From an uncultured Acidobacteriaceae bacterium (GTDB lineage Bacteria; Acidobacteriota; Terriglobia; Terriglobales; Acidobacteriaceae), in the NCBI GenBank assembly GCA_937879855.1, contig CALFMO010000043.1, forward strand, positions 223,702 to 287,701: a DNA stretch of 64,000 nt, in the 5' to 3' direction. A program made the translations under genes and the position numbers. Shown here piece after piece: positions 23,982-32,855 of the stretch. Each line of letters starts with the position of its first letter. Within the stretch, counting starts at the first letter, position 1. The notes under the pieces were generated by a model. It was not told the DNA's origin. It worked only from the letters and a program-made list of their open reading frames with translations, and ran no database searches.

Positions 23982-25442
23982 TTACTTTCCGGCTTTTCTC
24001 GCTGCTTTCGTCGCCAGCGCCACCAGTTCGTCCACTCCGGCGCGCAGGCTCTTGGAATCCAGTGCTCCAAAACGCAAAAAGAATCCATCCTCCCGCGCCC
24101 GTGCTGCACGATACCGGCTGAGCAGCGCCAAATCGAGGGTGCTGGCTTTAGCAACCTCGCGAACGTAGTTCCCGCTCTTGTGCCGGACCAGAAGGTGCAT
24201 CCCCGCAGGGTTGCTCGACCATGTCCAACCGAACGAAGCCAAGGGAGCGAGCCCCTCCACGAGCGTCTTGCGCTTTACACCATAAATGCCGCGCATGCGC
24301 CGAAGATGCGACGAGAAGTATCCCTCCTCCATAAAAAGACTCATGGTCATTTGGGCGAGTGCCGGGCTAAATCCATCCATCTGCGTTCGAATATTCGCCA
24401 GCATTTCCACTAACTCTTCGGGAACCACCACATACGCCAGCCGCAAGGACACGAACATGGATTTGTTCAAGGTCCCTAAATAGAAGACGCGCGCACGCGA
24501 ATCGAGCGAATAAAGTGATGCCAGCGGCTGACCGGCGTAGCGGAACTCGCCGTCGTAATCATCCTCCACAATCCACGCATTGCTGTGCGAAGCCCATTGC
24601 AACAACTCGATTCTCCGCTCCAGACTCAGTGCCACGCCGGTGGGATACTGGTGCGAGGGCGTGACGTATGCAAGCCGCGCCCGCGGAGCGCGCCGGATAC
24701 CGACCTTGACGACGAGTCCATCCTCATCCACGGGCACTGGCGTGGCAATCGCACCCGCCAGATCGAATGCCGCCCGCACCCCGAGATAGCATGGGTCCTC
24801 GATCCACACGGCATCGCCGTGGTTGAGCAGCAGGACGGAAAGCGCGGTCAGGGCCTGCTGTGCGCTATTGAAAATAATCACCTGCCGTGCCGTGCATCGG
24901 ATGCCACGGAACTGCGCCAGGTAGCGGGCAATGGCGGCCGACAGATTCGGCAACCCTCGCGGATTGACAAAGCTCAAAGCTTTGAGGCCTAATTCTCGCG
25001 CTGCCCGCGCCTGCAGTCGACACCAAATCCTCCACGGGAACTCATTGGTGTCTGCGATGCCTGCATTGAACGGGCGTGGAACCTCGGGTTCGCGGCAGGC
25101 CGCGTTCGCAGCCGTGACGAGTCCGCGCCGCGAAGGACCGCGCGAGGAGCGGGACAGTAACACCTTTCCCGGCGTCTCCAGCCGAGCCAGTTCCGAAGCA
25201 ATAAATGTGCCGCGTCCAACTGCGCGTTGAAAAAATCCCTCGTCCGTAAGCTGACAGAAGACTTCCTCCATTAGCCCGCGCGAGACGCCGTAGTCGGCCG
25301 CCGCCTGTCGTGTGGAGGGCAGGCGATCGCCGGGCGCCAGTACTCCCTCCAATATTGCGCTGCGCAATGCGCGATAAAGATCGCCGCGCCGCAAGCGCTT
25401 CGCCCGAATCGGTGGTAGAAGTACGCCCTTCGGTTGTCGCAT
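23982..25442 (-). CDS. MocR/PdxR-family transcriptional regulator
   Basis: GntR-type winged helix (about 15-85: LYRALRSAILEGVLAPGDRL ... GFFQRAVGRGTFIA) fused to an aminotransferase-like fold. PLP-enzyme features are WIVEDDYDGEFRY and the lysine in LGTLNKSMFVSLRLAY, the expected Schiff-base residue. MocR proteins often control vitamin B6 or amino-acid genes, usually divergent neighbours. Here the divergent neighbour 77 bp away is the thioredoxin-fold candidate selenoprotein, which makes it a possible target (inference). Confidence 0.85.
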   Translation of the reverse strand: MRQPKGVLLPPIRAKRLRRGDLYRALRSAILEGVLAPGDRLPSTRQAAADYGVSRGLMEEVFCQLTDEGFFQRAVGRGTFIASELARLETPGKVLLSRSSRGPSRRGLVTAANAACREPEVPRPFNAGIADTNEFPWRIWCRLQARAARELGLKALSFVNPRGLPNLSAAIARYLAQFRGIRCTARQVIIFNSAQQALTALSVLLLNHGDAVWIEDPCYLGVRAAFDLAGAIATPVPVDEDGLVVKVGIRRAPRARLAYVTPSHQYPTGVALSLERRIELLQWASHSNAWIVEDDYDGEFRYAGQPLASLYSLDSRARVFYLGTLNKSMFVSLRLAYVVVPEELVEMLANIRTQMDGFSPALAQMTMSLFMEEGYFSSHLRRMRGIYGVKRKTLVEGLAPLASFGWTWSSNPAGMHLLVRHKSGNYVREVAKASTLDLALLSRYRAARAREDGFFLRFGALDSKSLRAGVDELVALATKAARKAGK

Positions 25443-25519
25443 AAATGGTCTATTTTAACGGCTCAAAACGGATCTGGAAAGCAGGCCATTTCTTGCTTAC
25501 ATTTTTCATAGAGGGCACG

Positions 25520-26824
25520 ATGAAAAGATCTTTCCTATGGATTGTCCTGGCTTTCATGCCGATTTCGGCTATTGCCGCCAGTGCCACCGGCCTTCCTCTG
25601 ATTCACGACGACTTTCCGAAAGCCCGTTCTCAGGCCTTGCAGCGCAAGCTGCCACTTTTCGTGGAATGTTGGGCGCCGTGGTGATCCACCTGTCGCCTGA
25701 TGCGAGGCATGTTGGCGAGCGCTGACCTCAACAGGTACGCCGGGCAGTTTGTCTGGCTCGAACTCAATTATGACAAAGCGGAGAACCGCGGGTTCTTGAC
25801 GAAGTACGGAGCAAGCTCCACGCCGACGTTCTTCATCATCGATCCCAAAGATGGGCAGGTTGCTGCGACTCAGACCGGGGCGATGTCTTTCGCGGAACTC
25901 ACGAATTTCCTTGAGCGCGGAGCAAATGGCATTCTAGCAAAGAGTCAAACGCCCGCTGATGCCGCGCTCAAGCGAGGCGACGCTCTTCTCGCGCAAAAGC
26001 CTGAGGCAGCCGTCAGAGCTTATCGAGAAGCGCTTCGGCTGGCGCCAGCCAGTTGGGCGCAGCGCGAACTCGCCGCCGCCTCCCTCACTGTCGCACTGCA
26101 AGACAGTCACCAATTGCAGGAATGTGCTGAGACGGCTGCTGCCGAAGCGACTGCCATGAACCGGGATTCGATGTTCGCACGTACCGTTGTCGCCGGAATG
26201 TGGTGTTTGGATATGGGTGATCCTGCGCCATGGTCCAAGGCACAGGCTGCAAAGCTGGAACCACTCGCTAAAGAAGCGCTGTCTCTATCTGCGACGGTGC
26301 GCGATCACCGCGACGAACTCTATCGAACCCTGATGTATCTCTCGTTGGCGCGCGACGATAATGCCGGAGCTGCGAAGTGGGGAGATCTCTGGCTGCAAGA
26401 ACTCGATGCGATAAAACCGGCAAACGACGAAGAGCGATCGGCGGTAGACATTGCGCGCGTCGAAAATATCCAAGTGTTTGGTGATCCAAAACGGATATTG
26501 CCGGCGCTGGTCGCGTCGGAGCAAGCGATGCCCGACAGCTGGAATGCCTCCCTGCGGGTCGCGCAGATGGAGAGCGCTGCGAAGAACTATGATGAGGCGA
26601 TCGCCGCCTGTGATCGCGGTCTCAGTCGCAACCCAGGCCCAGCGGGGCGATCATGGCTGTTGCAAACCAAGGCCGATGCCTTGACCCAGAAGGGACAGAC
26701 CTCGGAGGCTCACCGCGCACTTGAGGAGTCGCTGCAGGCCGCGCGGGCCATCCCCAGTGAACGATCTCGTGAAAACAACATAAAGAGAATCGAGAAGAAC
26801 CTCGGACAAAAGGGCAAACGGTAA
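25520..26824 (+). CDS. Exported thioredoxin-fold/TPR protein, candidate selenoprotein (UGA at codon 55)
   Basis: One continuous frame of 435 codons interrupted only by TGA at 25682-25684. It reads signal peptide (1-20), then a thioredoxin-like domain with WAPW at 51-54, the TGA at 55, STC to C58, and the cis-proline segment SSTPTFFIID; residues from about 150 form TPR-like helices. The TGA sits exactly where the first cysteine of WAPWCxxC belongs, so reading it as selenocysteine gives a UxxC redox motif. A bSECIS-like hairpin follows at the right distance. GAGGG precedes the ATG. Alternatives: a Cys-to-stop mutation, leaving a 54-residue fragment and a restart at ATG 25700. Confidence 0.72.
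25693..25718 (+). promoter_or_regulatory. bSECIS-like hairpin after the in-frame UGA
   Basis: Lower stem TCGCC (25693-25697) with GGCGA (25714-25718); upper stem ATGC (25700-25703) with GCAT (25707-25710); apical loop GAG (25704-25706). The first loop G lies 19 nt after the UGA. Bacterial SECIS elements have a short apical loop with a G in the first two positions, 16-37 nt from the UGA, so both loop and spacing fit. Confidence 0.55.
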
Positions 26825-26853
26825 AGAACTCCTTCACCGTCCGACAAAAGAAT

Positions 26854-26884
26854 CGAAGCCCACAGCTGGAAGCGGCGGGCTTCG
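26854..26884. terminator. Hairpin between convergent genes
   Basis: CGAAGCCC (26854-26861) and GGGCTTCG (26877-26884), an 8-bp perfect stem with a 15-nt loop, between the convergent thioredoxin-fold and zinc-ribbon genes. It overlaps no start codon and lacks a long T tract. Confidence 0.45.
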
Positions 26885-26887
26885 CTG

Positions 26888-27334
26888 CTACATCGCGTTC
26901 GCCTGCTTTTCTGCCAAGTCACCGATCACGGGCAGCTTGTACATCTGTCCCTGATTCGCCTTGATGAGCACGATGATCCAGAAGATGAATCCTCCCAGGC
27001 TCACCAGAAGGTGAAGGGGCAAAGTGATCAAGGCCATGAACGGGACGACCGTAAGAACTGATAGCCCGATATGCAGAACCAGCAGAGCGCCGGCGAAAAA
27101 CAGGCATTGCCAAGAGTGAAAGCGAACAAAACGATTCTTGTTATACGGTTCCATCACCAGGAAAATGATCGCTGGAATGATGGTGATGTAAGCCAGCATG
27201 CCCGCGACATTGTCGGCCATTCCGCCGGCAACCGCCGTCGTCGTAGCGGGGACGGTTGCAACTCTGCCCGCACATACTGCACAGGTCGTGGTGCCGTCCG
27301 CGATTTGTGCGCCGCACATATTGCAAAAGGCCAT
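26888..27334 (-). CDS. Zinc-ribbon DUF4870-type membrane protein (copy 1)
   Basis: A 148-residue protein with an N-terminal zinc ribbon (CNMCG and CAVCAG) followed by three or four membrane helices containing PAIIFLVMEPYNKNRFVRFH, a hallmark of the DUF4870/Tic20-like family. GGAGG precedes the ATG at 27334; a longer frame to 27448 has none. It is clearly homologous to the next gene, the two forming a tandem duplication. Function unknown. Confidence 0.72.
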   Translation of the reverse strand: MAFCNMCGAQIADGTTTCAVCAGRVATVPATTTAVAGGMADNVAGMLAYITIIPAIIFLVMEPYNKNRFVRFHSWQCLFFAGALLVLHIGLSVLTVVPFMALITLPLHLLVSLGGFIFWIIVLIKANQGQMYKLPVIGDLAEKQANAM

Positions 27335-27472
27335 AAACGTATCCTCCGGCTGTCGTTTGGGAATTGAGGGGATGCGGCCCTGCACGGTGCACGAGACCGC
27401 TGCCAAGCGACGCTGCGGCAAGGTACCAAAAAGCCGGAAGCAAAGCAATCAACAATTTCGAGGAAAAAAAGC

Positions 27473-27952
27473 CTAAGACTGTACCGCCTGCTGCGCGGCA
27501 AAATCGCCGACAAGTGGAAGTCTGAACATCAGTCCTTGGAAAGCCTTGACTACTAAAACCAGCCAGATCACGACAGCGCCGAAGCCAACCACTGTCCAGA
27601 TCAGGACGACCAGGAGCGGTCCGAGCACCGGAATGATGAACAGAAGCATGCCTGCAAGCTTGAGTGCGATTGCAAGGAGTATTGCCGCACCCCACAACAG
27701 GAGGCACTGGAAGGAATGGAATCGTACAAAACGATTCTTCTTGTACGGCTCAACCACGAGAAAAACAATAGCGGGGATAAAGCTGAAGTAGGCGAGTGCG
27801 CCCGCGATCGGTTCGGGAAGAGGCCCGACCTTCCCTTGTGCGCGCTCTTCGGTTTGCATGGGGCGTCCGCAGCCCGGACAGAAAGCTGCCGTCTCGGGCA
27901 TCTGGGCCGCGCAATGCGGGCACGCAGTCAGGGGGACATTGGTCAGGTCCAT
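27473..27952 (-). CDS. Zinc-ribbon DUF4870-type membrane protein (copy 2)
   Basis: Paralogue of the downstream gene, 159 residues. Zinc ribbon CPHCA ... CPGCG at the N-terminus, then helices with PAIVFLVVEPYKKNRFVRFH and a C-terminal amphipathic segment (FQGLMFRLPLVGDFA) also shared with copy 1. The start may be ATG 27952 or 27964, neither with a strong ribosome binding site. Divergent from the zinc-ribbon pilin-like gene. Confidence 0.7.
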   Translation of the reverse strand: MDLTNVPLTACPHCAAQMPETAAFCPGCGRPMQTEERAQGKVGPLPEPIAGALAYFSFIPAIVFLVVEPYKKNRFVRFHSFQCLLLWGAAILLAIALKLAGMLLFIIPVLGPLLVVLIWTVVGFGAVVIWLVLVVKAFQGLMFRLPLVGDFAAQQAVQS

Positions 27953-28089
27953 CGTTCGGACCATATCAAAACCGCGGATAGGCGGCAAATGCGCGAATCA
28001 AGCTAGCGAATTGACGGCGAACCGGGCGGAGAGTATGTTCGTGCAAATTTCAAGCGAAGCTGAAGCAACGTTTCGCGCCCGGAGGGTGC

Positions 28090-28827
28090 ATGGCGCAATT
28101 CTGCGCGGCTTGCGGGAACAGCCTGACTGCGGAAGACAAATTCTGCCGAGTCTGCGGCCGAGCAGCGTCTGCAGGCTCCGTCATGACGTCTGCCGTCGGC
28201 ACGGCTACTTCCGCAGCGAACGCGGAGACCAGCAGCAAAGCCATTCTGAGCCTGGTCTGCGGGCTCTTGTTTTTCATTCCTTTCCTCTTTATCGCGGCAA
28301 TTGTGCTCGGCCACCTTGCATTGTCGGAGATTCGTAAGAGCGCGGGAGGGCTGAAGGGCGAGGGCCTCGCCATAGCGGGGCTGGTGCTCGGATACATAGA
28401 GATTGCAGGGATTCCGCTCATTCTAATTGTTGCGGCGATTGCCATTCCGAACCTGCTGCGGGCGCGCATTGCCGCCAATGAGTCCTCCGCGGTTTCGTCG
28501 GTGCGGATGTTGGCCGCGGCGGAAGCTACTTACGCGGGAGCGCACACCGAGCAAGGCTACACCTGCTCTCTTTCCGACCTAGCCGACGAGGCCTCGATCA
28601 AAGGCCCTCTAGCGACGGGCCAGAAGAACGGATACGCGTTCGAGTTGTCCGGTTGCTCCCCCGCAACGGACGGCGGACCCAATGTGAAATATCAGCTGGT
28701 GGCTTATCCGGTGAGAGTTAATCAAACAGGGGTACGCGCTTTTTGCTCTGATGAATCCGCGGCGATCAAGTTCGATTCCGGCGGCTCGGCGCGGGCCTGC
28801 ATAGAGAACGGGAGCGCCCTGCAGTGA
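28090..28827 (+). CDS. Zinc ribbon + DUF4190 + pilin-like fusion protein
   Basis: A 245-residue mosaic: zinc ribbon CAACG/CRVCG (5-23), two membrane helices with SLVCGLLFFIPFLF and LGHLALSEIRKS typical of DUF4190, then a type IV pilin-like stretch IAIPNLLRARIAANESSAV and a C-terminal globular domain (TYAGAHTEQGYTCSLSDL ... AFCSDESAA). That domain is homologous to the one in the protein at 21755. GGAGGG precedes the ATG. No prepilin cleavage site is obvious, so the domain is probably held outside the membrane by its helices. Confidence 0.75.
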   Translation: MAQFCAACGNSLTAEDKFCRVCGRAASAGSVMTSAVGTATSAANAETSSKAILSLVCGLLFFIPFLFIAAIVLGHLALSEIRKSAGGLKGEGLAIAGLVLGYIEIAGIPLILIVAAIAIPNLLRARIAANESSAVSSVRMLAAAEATYAGAHTEQGYTCSLSDLADEASIKGPLATGQKNGYAFELSGCSPATDGGPNVKYQLVAYPVRVNQTGVRAFCSDESAAIKFDSGGSARACIENGSALQ

Positions 28828-28857
28828 GGTTTCCCGATACTTTTCAGGAGGACATGA

Positions 28858-29238
28858 ATGTTTTGCACTCAATGCGGGGCCAATAATGCCGACACCGCGG
28901 CGGTATGCGTGCAGTGCGGCAGAAGCTTGCGAGCAACTCCGCCTACTCCGCTGCAAACAACTGGGGTCGTATTGCCGCCGGGCGCGGCTGTGCAGAACTA
29001 TCTGGTGTTCGCGATTCTGGCCACGGTCCTCTGCTGTCTCCCGGCTGGGATTCCCGCCATCATTTATGCCGCGCAGGTGAACGGCAAGTTGCAGGCCGGC
29101 GATTTAGCCGGAGCGCAAGCCGCATCGAATAACGCAAAGATGTGGTGCTTAATCTCACTGGGACTTGGTTTAGGGGTTATTGTTTTGTATGGGATCATCA
29201 TCATGGTGGGCATTCTTAATGGTGTTCACCACCATTAA
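28858..29238 (+). CDS. Zinc-ribbon CD225/dispanin-type membrane protein
   Basis: 126 residues: zinc ribbon CTQCG/CVQCG, a proline-rich linker, then two membrane helices with NYLVFAILATVLCCLPAGIP and IIYAAQVNGKLQAGDLAGA, matching the CD225/dispanin family known from interferon-induced membrane proteins and widespread in bacteria. AGGAGG lies just before the start; ATG at 28858 is the in-frame choice. It follows the pilin-like gene by 30 bp and precedes the DUF2752 gene by 15 bp, so the three look like an operon. Confidence 0.8.
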   Translation: MFCTQCGANNADTAAVCVQCGRSLRATPPTPLQTTGVVLPPGAAVQNYLVFAILATVLCCLPAGIPAIIYAAQVNGKLQAGDLAGAQAASNNAKMWCLISLGLGLGVIVLYGIIIMVGILNGVHHH

Positions 29239-29253
29239 CCCGAAGATTACGTC

Positions 29254-29679
29254 GTGGAAAAGGTGAACGAAAATCGAGTGTTGGTGGTGCTCGCTGCCGC
29301 TTCTGCGGTGGCAATGGTAATGCTCGGAGCGTTCGATCCGGCTACTTCCGGTGTATTTCCTCCATGTCCGTTGCGGTACCTCACGGGATGGTATTGTCCG
29401 GGATGCGGATCGTTGCGGGCGATACACCAATTGCTGCATGGAAACCTGGGGGCAGCGTGGGCTATAAATCCGCTGACGGTCGTGCTCTTGCCATTTCTGA
29501 CGTATAGCTTGACGTCGTTTGCGCTATTCCAGATTCGCGGGCGAGGACTCCCGCAACCGTTCTTGCGTGCGGTGTGGATACGCACTCTGTGCGCCGCGAT
29601 TATCTTGTTTGGAATTGCGCGGAATCTTTCGTTCTCTCCATTTGACCTGCTGGCCCCTGGCGCAATGCTGCACCTGTGA
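29254..29679 (+). CDS. DUF2752 membrane protein
   Basis: A 141-residue membrane protein with the DUF2752 signature CPLRYLTGWYCPGCGSLRAI and three predicted helices. The GTG start at 29254 is the best available. DUF2752 genes often neighbour CD225-type genes, as here, but their function is unknown. Confidence 0.78.
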   Translation: MEKVNENRVLVVLAAASAVAMVMLGAFDPATSGVFPPCPLRYLTGWYCPGCGSLRAIHQLLHGNLGAAWAINPLTVVLLPFLTYSLTSFALFQIRGRGLPQPFLRAVWIRTLCAAIILFGIARNLSFSPFDLLAPGAMLHL

Positions 29680-29684
29680 TGAGA

Positions 29685-30185
29685 TTAGGCTCCGCGTGGA
29701 GTGTGGTTTTTCTTGCGGCACTCTTCGCAGACTCCATAAATCTGAAACGTGTGTCGAGTCGTGAGGTAGTGGTATTTGTGGCCGATCTCCTGCTCGAGTT
29801 GCCTCACTTCAGGAGAGAAAAACTCAACTGAACTGCCACAATCGGTGCACACCATATGGTGATGGCTGCGACGGTTGTATTGGTGCTCGTAGCGGGCAAT
29901 GCCGTCGTGAAATGCAACCTCGCTGGCCAGGCCGCACTCCGCCAACAACTTCAGTGTGCGGTAGACAGTGGTGTAGCCGATGCGCGCATCTTTTTTCTGC
30001 ACCAGGCGATGGAGTTCGTCGGTGGAGAGATGGTCGCGGGTTTCGAGGAAAGTGTGCAGAATGGCATCGCGCTGCGCGGTTTGCTTCAGGCCAACATCTT
30101 TGAGATGGCGGTGCAGGATCTCCTGCGCTTCGCGGACCATCTGGCGGGAGATGGTGGGCTGATCATCGATGCGCTTCTGCAGCAT
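29685..30185 (-). CDS. fur: Fur-family metalloregulator
   Basis: Ferric-uptake-regulator family repressor, 166 residues. N-terminal winged helix (25-95) includes LKQTAQRDAIL and GYTTVYRTLKL; the dimer domain has the histidine cluster RSHHHMVC (107-113) and two CxxC pairs, C113/C116 and C153/C156, expected to bind structural zinc. I start at ATG 30185, which gives the usual family length; a longer frame to 30389 runs across the operator. A Fur box 38 bp upstream of the start suggests autoregulation. Fur versus PerR cannot be settled from sequence alone. Confidence 0.85.
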   Translation of the reverse strand: MLQKRIDDQPTISRQMVREAQEILHRHLKDVGLKQTAQRDAILHTFLETRDHLSTDELHRLVQKKDARIGYTTVYRTLKLLAECGLASEVAFHDGIARYEHQYNRRSHHHMVCTDCGSSVEFFSPEVRQLEQEIGHKYHYLTTRHTFQIYGVCEECRKKNHTPRGA

Positions 30186-30222
30186 GGCGGGTGGAACAGA
30201 GTCAGGATACCATCGGGCATCT

Positions 30223-30243
30223 TGAAAATGAAATTCATTTTCA
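30223..30243. promoter_or_regulatory. Fur box between fur and the acylase gene
   Basis: TGAAAATGA-AAT-TCATTTTCA is a perfect 9-bp inverted repeat. Its inner 19 bases match the classical Fur box GATAATGATAATCATTATC at 15 positions. It lies between the divergent fur gene and the acylase gene, whose -10 (TACAAT, 30267-30272) is 24 bp away. Confidence 0.75.
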
Positions 30244-30283
30244 GCGGCGGGCGGGGCCGCGTGGAATACAATCAGAGGTTCCC

Positions 30284-32779
30284 ATGAGCACTCTGGCCGA
30301 AATCGGCACAGTCGAAACCCGCCGTACGCCCACTCGCCGCATCCTCCTCGGCCTCTCGCTTGCCGTGCTTCTCCTGCTGGCTGGAGCACTGGCCTATGCC
30401 TACTACCTGGCGCACTCCGCGCTTCCCCAACTCGACGGACGAATGCAGATCAGCGGGCTCGGTGCTCGCGTAACAGTCACTCGCGACAGTCATGGCGTGC
30501 CCACGATCGAAGCGTCGAATTTAGAAGATCTTTTCTTCGCGCAGGGCTTTGTCACCGCGCAGGACCGTCTGTGGCAGATGGATGTGATGCGCCGCTTTGG
30601 CAGCGGAGAGCTTTCGGAAATTCTAGGGGACGCCCTGCTCAAGTTAGACCGCGAACAGAGGATTCTCGGGATCCGGGCGGCGGCCCGGAAGTCGCTGCAG
30701 ACAGCCAATCCGCGTGATCGCAGTTTTTTCGAAGCCTATGCGCGCGGAGTCAATGCCTACATCGTGGCGCACACGAATCACCTGCCCGTTGAGTTTCGCA
30801 TCTTGCGTTACGCGCCGAAGCCATGGCTGGCCGAAGACTCGCTGGTCATCGCCAATGAAATGGTCAAGGATCTGAACTATCACTACTTTTTCGACGCGCT
30901 CAGTCGCGAAAAAATCCTGGCCAAGTTGGGGCCGGAGCTGACCGCCGACCTGTATGTGAACCGTTCGTGGCACGATCGTCCGCCGACCGTCATGCGGGAA
31001 GATTTGAACCAGCCCGATAACAACACAGGCAGTCCCGATGACGAGGACGACGATGATTCTCCTGACAACTCAGTCACGCGGTGGAAAAATCCGGCACAGA
31101 AAACATTGCAGATCGAAGCTCTCTCAGAGCAAGCTTTCCCCGCCGAAGGTGTGCCGGTAAACGGATCGAACGACTGGGTGGTCTCAGGGACGCACACCGT
31201 GACGGGCAAGCCGCTGCTTTCGAATGATATGCACCTCGGCCATCAGATGCCGAACCTGTGGTATGAAGCGCACCTGCACTCCGGCACTCTGGACGTTGCC
31301 GGCGTCACATTGCCGGGCATGCCCTACGTCATCGTCGGCCACAACCAGCGGATCGCGTGGGGATTCACAAATGTTGGCCCGACGGTAACGGACGTCTACA
31401 TCGAGAATTTCAACGCCCAGGGCGCATATCAGACTCCGACAGGCTGGGTGCAACCGGAACACCGAATGGAGGTCATTCACATCAAGGACAAGCCGGACGT
31501 GAGCGTGGATGTAAGAGTCACGCGTCACGGGCCGGTGATTACCGAACTCGTTCCGGGTGAAACGCGGCCTCTGGCGTTGCGTTGGACGCTCTACGATAGT
31601 TTGCATATTCCGTTCTTCGACGTTAACTCGGCGCAGAATTGGGACGACTTCCGACGCGCGTTTTCGCAGCTGGACGCGCCCGGGCAAAACGTGGTCTATG
31701 CCGACGTGGACGGGAACATCGGCTATCAGACCACGGGCAAGGTTCCGATCCGGGCCTGGGGCGATGGCAGCCTTCCTGTCAGCGGCGCCGACAACGCGCA
31801 CGAGTGGACTTCCTATATTCCATTTGAAAAGTTGCCCAGCATCTACAACCCACCCTCGGGAATCATAGCCACGGCGAACGGCAGAATTACGCCGGACAAC
31901 TATCCCAATTCGATCAGCATGGAATGGGAGGCTCCGTGGCGCACGGCGCGCATTTACCACGTGCTGGAATCAGGACGGCAATTCTCTGCTGGCGACATGC
32001 TGGCATTGCAAACCGACATTCACTCCGAAGCCGATTTGTTCGCCGCTGAGCGTTTCGTGTATGCCGTCGATCACGCTTCGAAGCCTTCGGCGCGAGCCAA
32101 ACAAGCGGCGGACCTGATGCGCAGTTGGGACGGACGCATGCAGGCAGGGTCGGCGGCGCCGACCATCGCGGAGAATTCGATCCTTCAACTGAGACGGTTG
32201 CTGCTCGAGCCGAAACTGGGAAGCGCACCCGGCGAACCCAAACAAGCAGACGCAGCTTTGAGTTGGAGAACGTACTCGTGGGAAATGCGTTCGGTGTGGT
32301 TGGAAAATCTTATGCTGCACCGTCCCAAGCGCTGGCTGCCCGACGCGTTTGCAAACTACGACGAACTGTTGGCGGCCGCGGTCGAAGCGGCGGTCAATGG
32401 TCCGACGGTGCCGAAGGATTTGGTGTCTTGGCGGTGGGGAGCGTTCAATGCGGTTGACATCGAGCATCCGATTCTCGGAAAGATCCCGATTCTTCGACAT
32501 TGGTCGGGGCCGGGACTGAAGGAGCAATCCGGCAGTGAATACACCGTGAAAGCCGTAACCCCCACCCACGGGCCGTCAGAGCGATTCACCGCGAATATGG
32601 CGGATCTGGACCAGTCCACGCTGAATATTGTCACCGGGCAGGCCGGAAATTTCCTGAGCCCTTATTACATGGATCAGTGGAAAGCGTGGTACGAGGGAAC
32701 GACATTCACTCTGCCTTTCAGCGCAAGCGCCGTGGAGGCGACGAAGACGCACCGGTTAGTCATGGAACCGAGAAAATAG
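30284..32779 (+). CDS. Penicillin acylase-family N-terminal nucleophile hydrolase
   Basis: Periplasmic or membrane-anchored Ntn hydrolase of the penicillin acylase (S45) family, 831 residues; relatives also cleave acyl-homoserine lactones. An N-terminal membrane anchor (about 17-42) precedes the alpha subunit. NGSNDWVVSG puts the autocatalytic nucleophile at S295, just after an acidic spacer (PDDEDDDDSPDN) that probably marks the linker peptide. LSNDMHLGHQMPNLWYEAHL follows as expected. ATG 30284 has an AGG-rich site. The Fur box upstream suggests iron control, which is unusual for this family (inference). Substrate unknown. Confidence 0.85.
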   Translation: MSTLAEIGTVETRRTPTRRILLGLSLAVLLLLAGALAYAYYLAHSALPQLDGRMQISGLGARVTVTRDSHGVPTIEASNLEDLFFAQGFVTAQDRLWQMDVMRRFGSGELSEILGDALLKLDREQRILGIRAAARKSLQTANPRDRSFFEAYARGVNAYIVAHTNHLPVEFRILRYAPKPWLAEDSLVIANEMVKDLNYHYFFDALSREKILAKLGPELTADLYVNRSWHDRPPTVMREDLNQPDNNTGSPDDEDDDDSPDNSVTRWKNPAQKTLQIEALSEQAFPAEGVPVNGSNDWVVSGTHTVTGKPLLSNDMHLGHQMPNLWYEAHLHSGTLDVAGVTLPGMPYVIVGHNQRIAWGFTNVGPTVTDVYIENFNAQGAYQTPTGWVQPEHRMEVIHIKDKPDVSVDVRVTRHGPVITELVPGETRPLALRWTLYDSLHIPFFDVNSAQNWDDFRRAFSQLDAPGQNVVYADVDGNIGYQTTGKVPIRAWGDGSLPVSGADNAHEWTSYIPFEKLPSIYNPPSGIIATANGRITPDNYPNSISMEWEAPWRTARIYHVLESGRQFSAGDMLALQTDIHSEADLFAAERFVYAVDHASKPSARAKQAADLMRSWDGRMQAGSAAPTIAENSILQLRRLLLEPKLGSAPGEPKQADAALSWRTYSWEMRSVWLENLMLHRPKRWLPDAFANYDELLAAAVEAAVNGPTVPKDLVSWRWGAFNAVDIEHPILGKIPILRHWSGPGLKEQSGSEYTVKAVTPTHGPSERFTANMADLDQSTLNIVTGQAGNFLSPYYMDQWKAWYEGTTFTLPFSASAVEATKTHRLVMEPRK

Positions 32780-32855
32780 GAGTGAGTCGATGGAAAAGTA
32801 GCCAAGTTAGCCGCGAAGCCAATTCATGCGGGGGCCTTCGAGACTCCCAGCCCTT

